Shown: positions 11,658-11,843 of the stretch, one piece after another | Layout: every line of letters begins with the position of its first letter | Position numbering within the stretch: the first letter of the stretch is position 1 | Assembly: GCF_044383835.1 (NCBI RefSeq) | Contig: NZ_JBISEP010000045.1 | Span: forward strand, 1 to 11,843 | Reading direction: 5' to 3' | DNA length: 11,843 nucleotides | Source of the DNA: Paraliobacillus sp044383835 | GTDB taxonomy: Bacteria; Bacillota; Bacilli; Bacillales; Amphibacillaceae | Notes under the pieces: generated by a model | Database searches by the model: none | Told to the model about the DNA's origin: nothing | The model's input: the letters and a program-made list of their open reading frames with translations, nothing else | Translations under genes and position numbers: made by a program

Positions 11658-11843
11658 GAGGGGCTACCTAGTACCGAATGAACCGCTAGTTATAAATAGA
11701 AAATAGATACTCTTTCTATGCCGGATAAGTTGTTTTAACAAATCCTTTAGTATGTACGACACCTTTAAAAGGGTACCCTATCTAGTGAATTTCCTTTGTT
11801 GTGAAATAACCTAAAATCATCAGATACTACCATACTTATCCTC
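11658..11843. repeat. Duplicate of the region flanking the IS and XRE gene, without the IS
   Basis: The sequence aligns with 6307-6385 joined to 7651-7760: shared landmarks are TAGTACCGAAT, TGTTTTAACAAAT, TAGTAYGTAC, ACC-TTAAAA, and the reverse-strand MxVxDD coding stretch. It is moderately diverged, not a recent copy. The implication is that an XRE gene relative begins just beyond the window end on the - strand. No complete gene lies in this stretch. Confidence 0.72.

Overview
The window looks like an accessory locus of a low-GC Gram-positive bacterium, most likely the Bacillus cereus group or a close relative. The reasons are AT-rich DNA, strong GGAGG-type ribosome binding sites, frequent TTG and GTG starts, toxin and immunity proteins resembling the Bacillus LXG sets (YobL/YobK, YeeF/YezG), and a short fragment of a YitJ-like methionine gene. 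I name organism and families from recognition of sequence motifs, without any database search.

The dominant structure is a tandem array of polymorphic-toxin cassettes on the + strand: one partial copy and five complete ones. Each complete cassette has a near-identical front part and a different back part. The front part holds a promoter (in four of five), a 28-bp inverted repeat (in four of five), the first ~50 codons of a serine recombinase gene, and ~150 codons of a pre-toxin (PT-TG-like) region. The back part is a unique toxin tip, a dedicated immunity gene with a strong ribosome binding site, and a terminator. In order, the tips and immunity proteins are: (0) WHH nuclease / SUKH; (1) unassigned tip / Imm22-like (DUF4284); (2) LHH nuclease / YobK-like SUKH; (3) possible colicin-E3-like RNase / unassigned helical protein; (4) possible BECR-type RNase / unassigned beta-rich protein; (5) NS_2-type nuclease / YezG-like (DUF600).

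None of the toxins has the N-terminal LXG/secretion domain, and their starts are weak or ambiguous, while the immunity starts are strong. I infer an orphan-tip reservoir that keeps immunity expressed and can donate toxin tips to a full-length LXG gene elsewhere by recombination through the conserved front.

Between cassettes 3 and 4 lie a complete IS3-family (IS150-like) element on the - strand, with orfA, orfB, a slippery heptamer, terminal inverted repeats and a 3-bp target duplication, and a small XRE repressor gene. The repressor gene diverges from the next recombinase stub and has clear operator-like repeats in front of it. The last ~190 bases of the window repeat the region that flanks this IS, so the array probably continues past the window with another regulator copy. 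Spacers between cassettes hold terminators, duplicated non-coding blocks and, before cassette 5, the 5' end of a yitJ-like gene.
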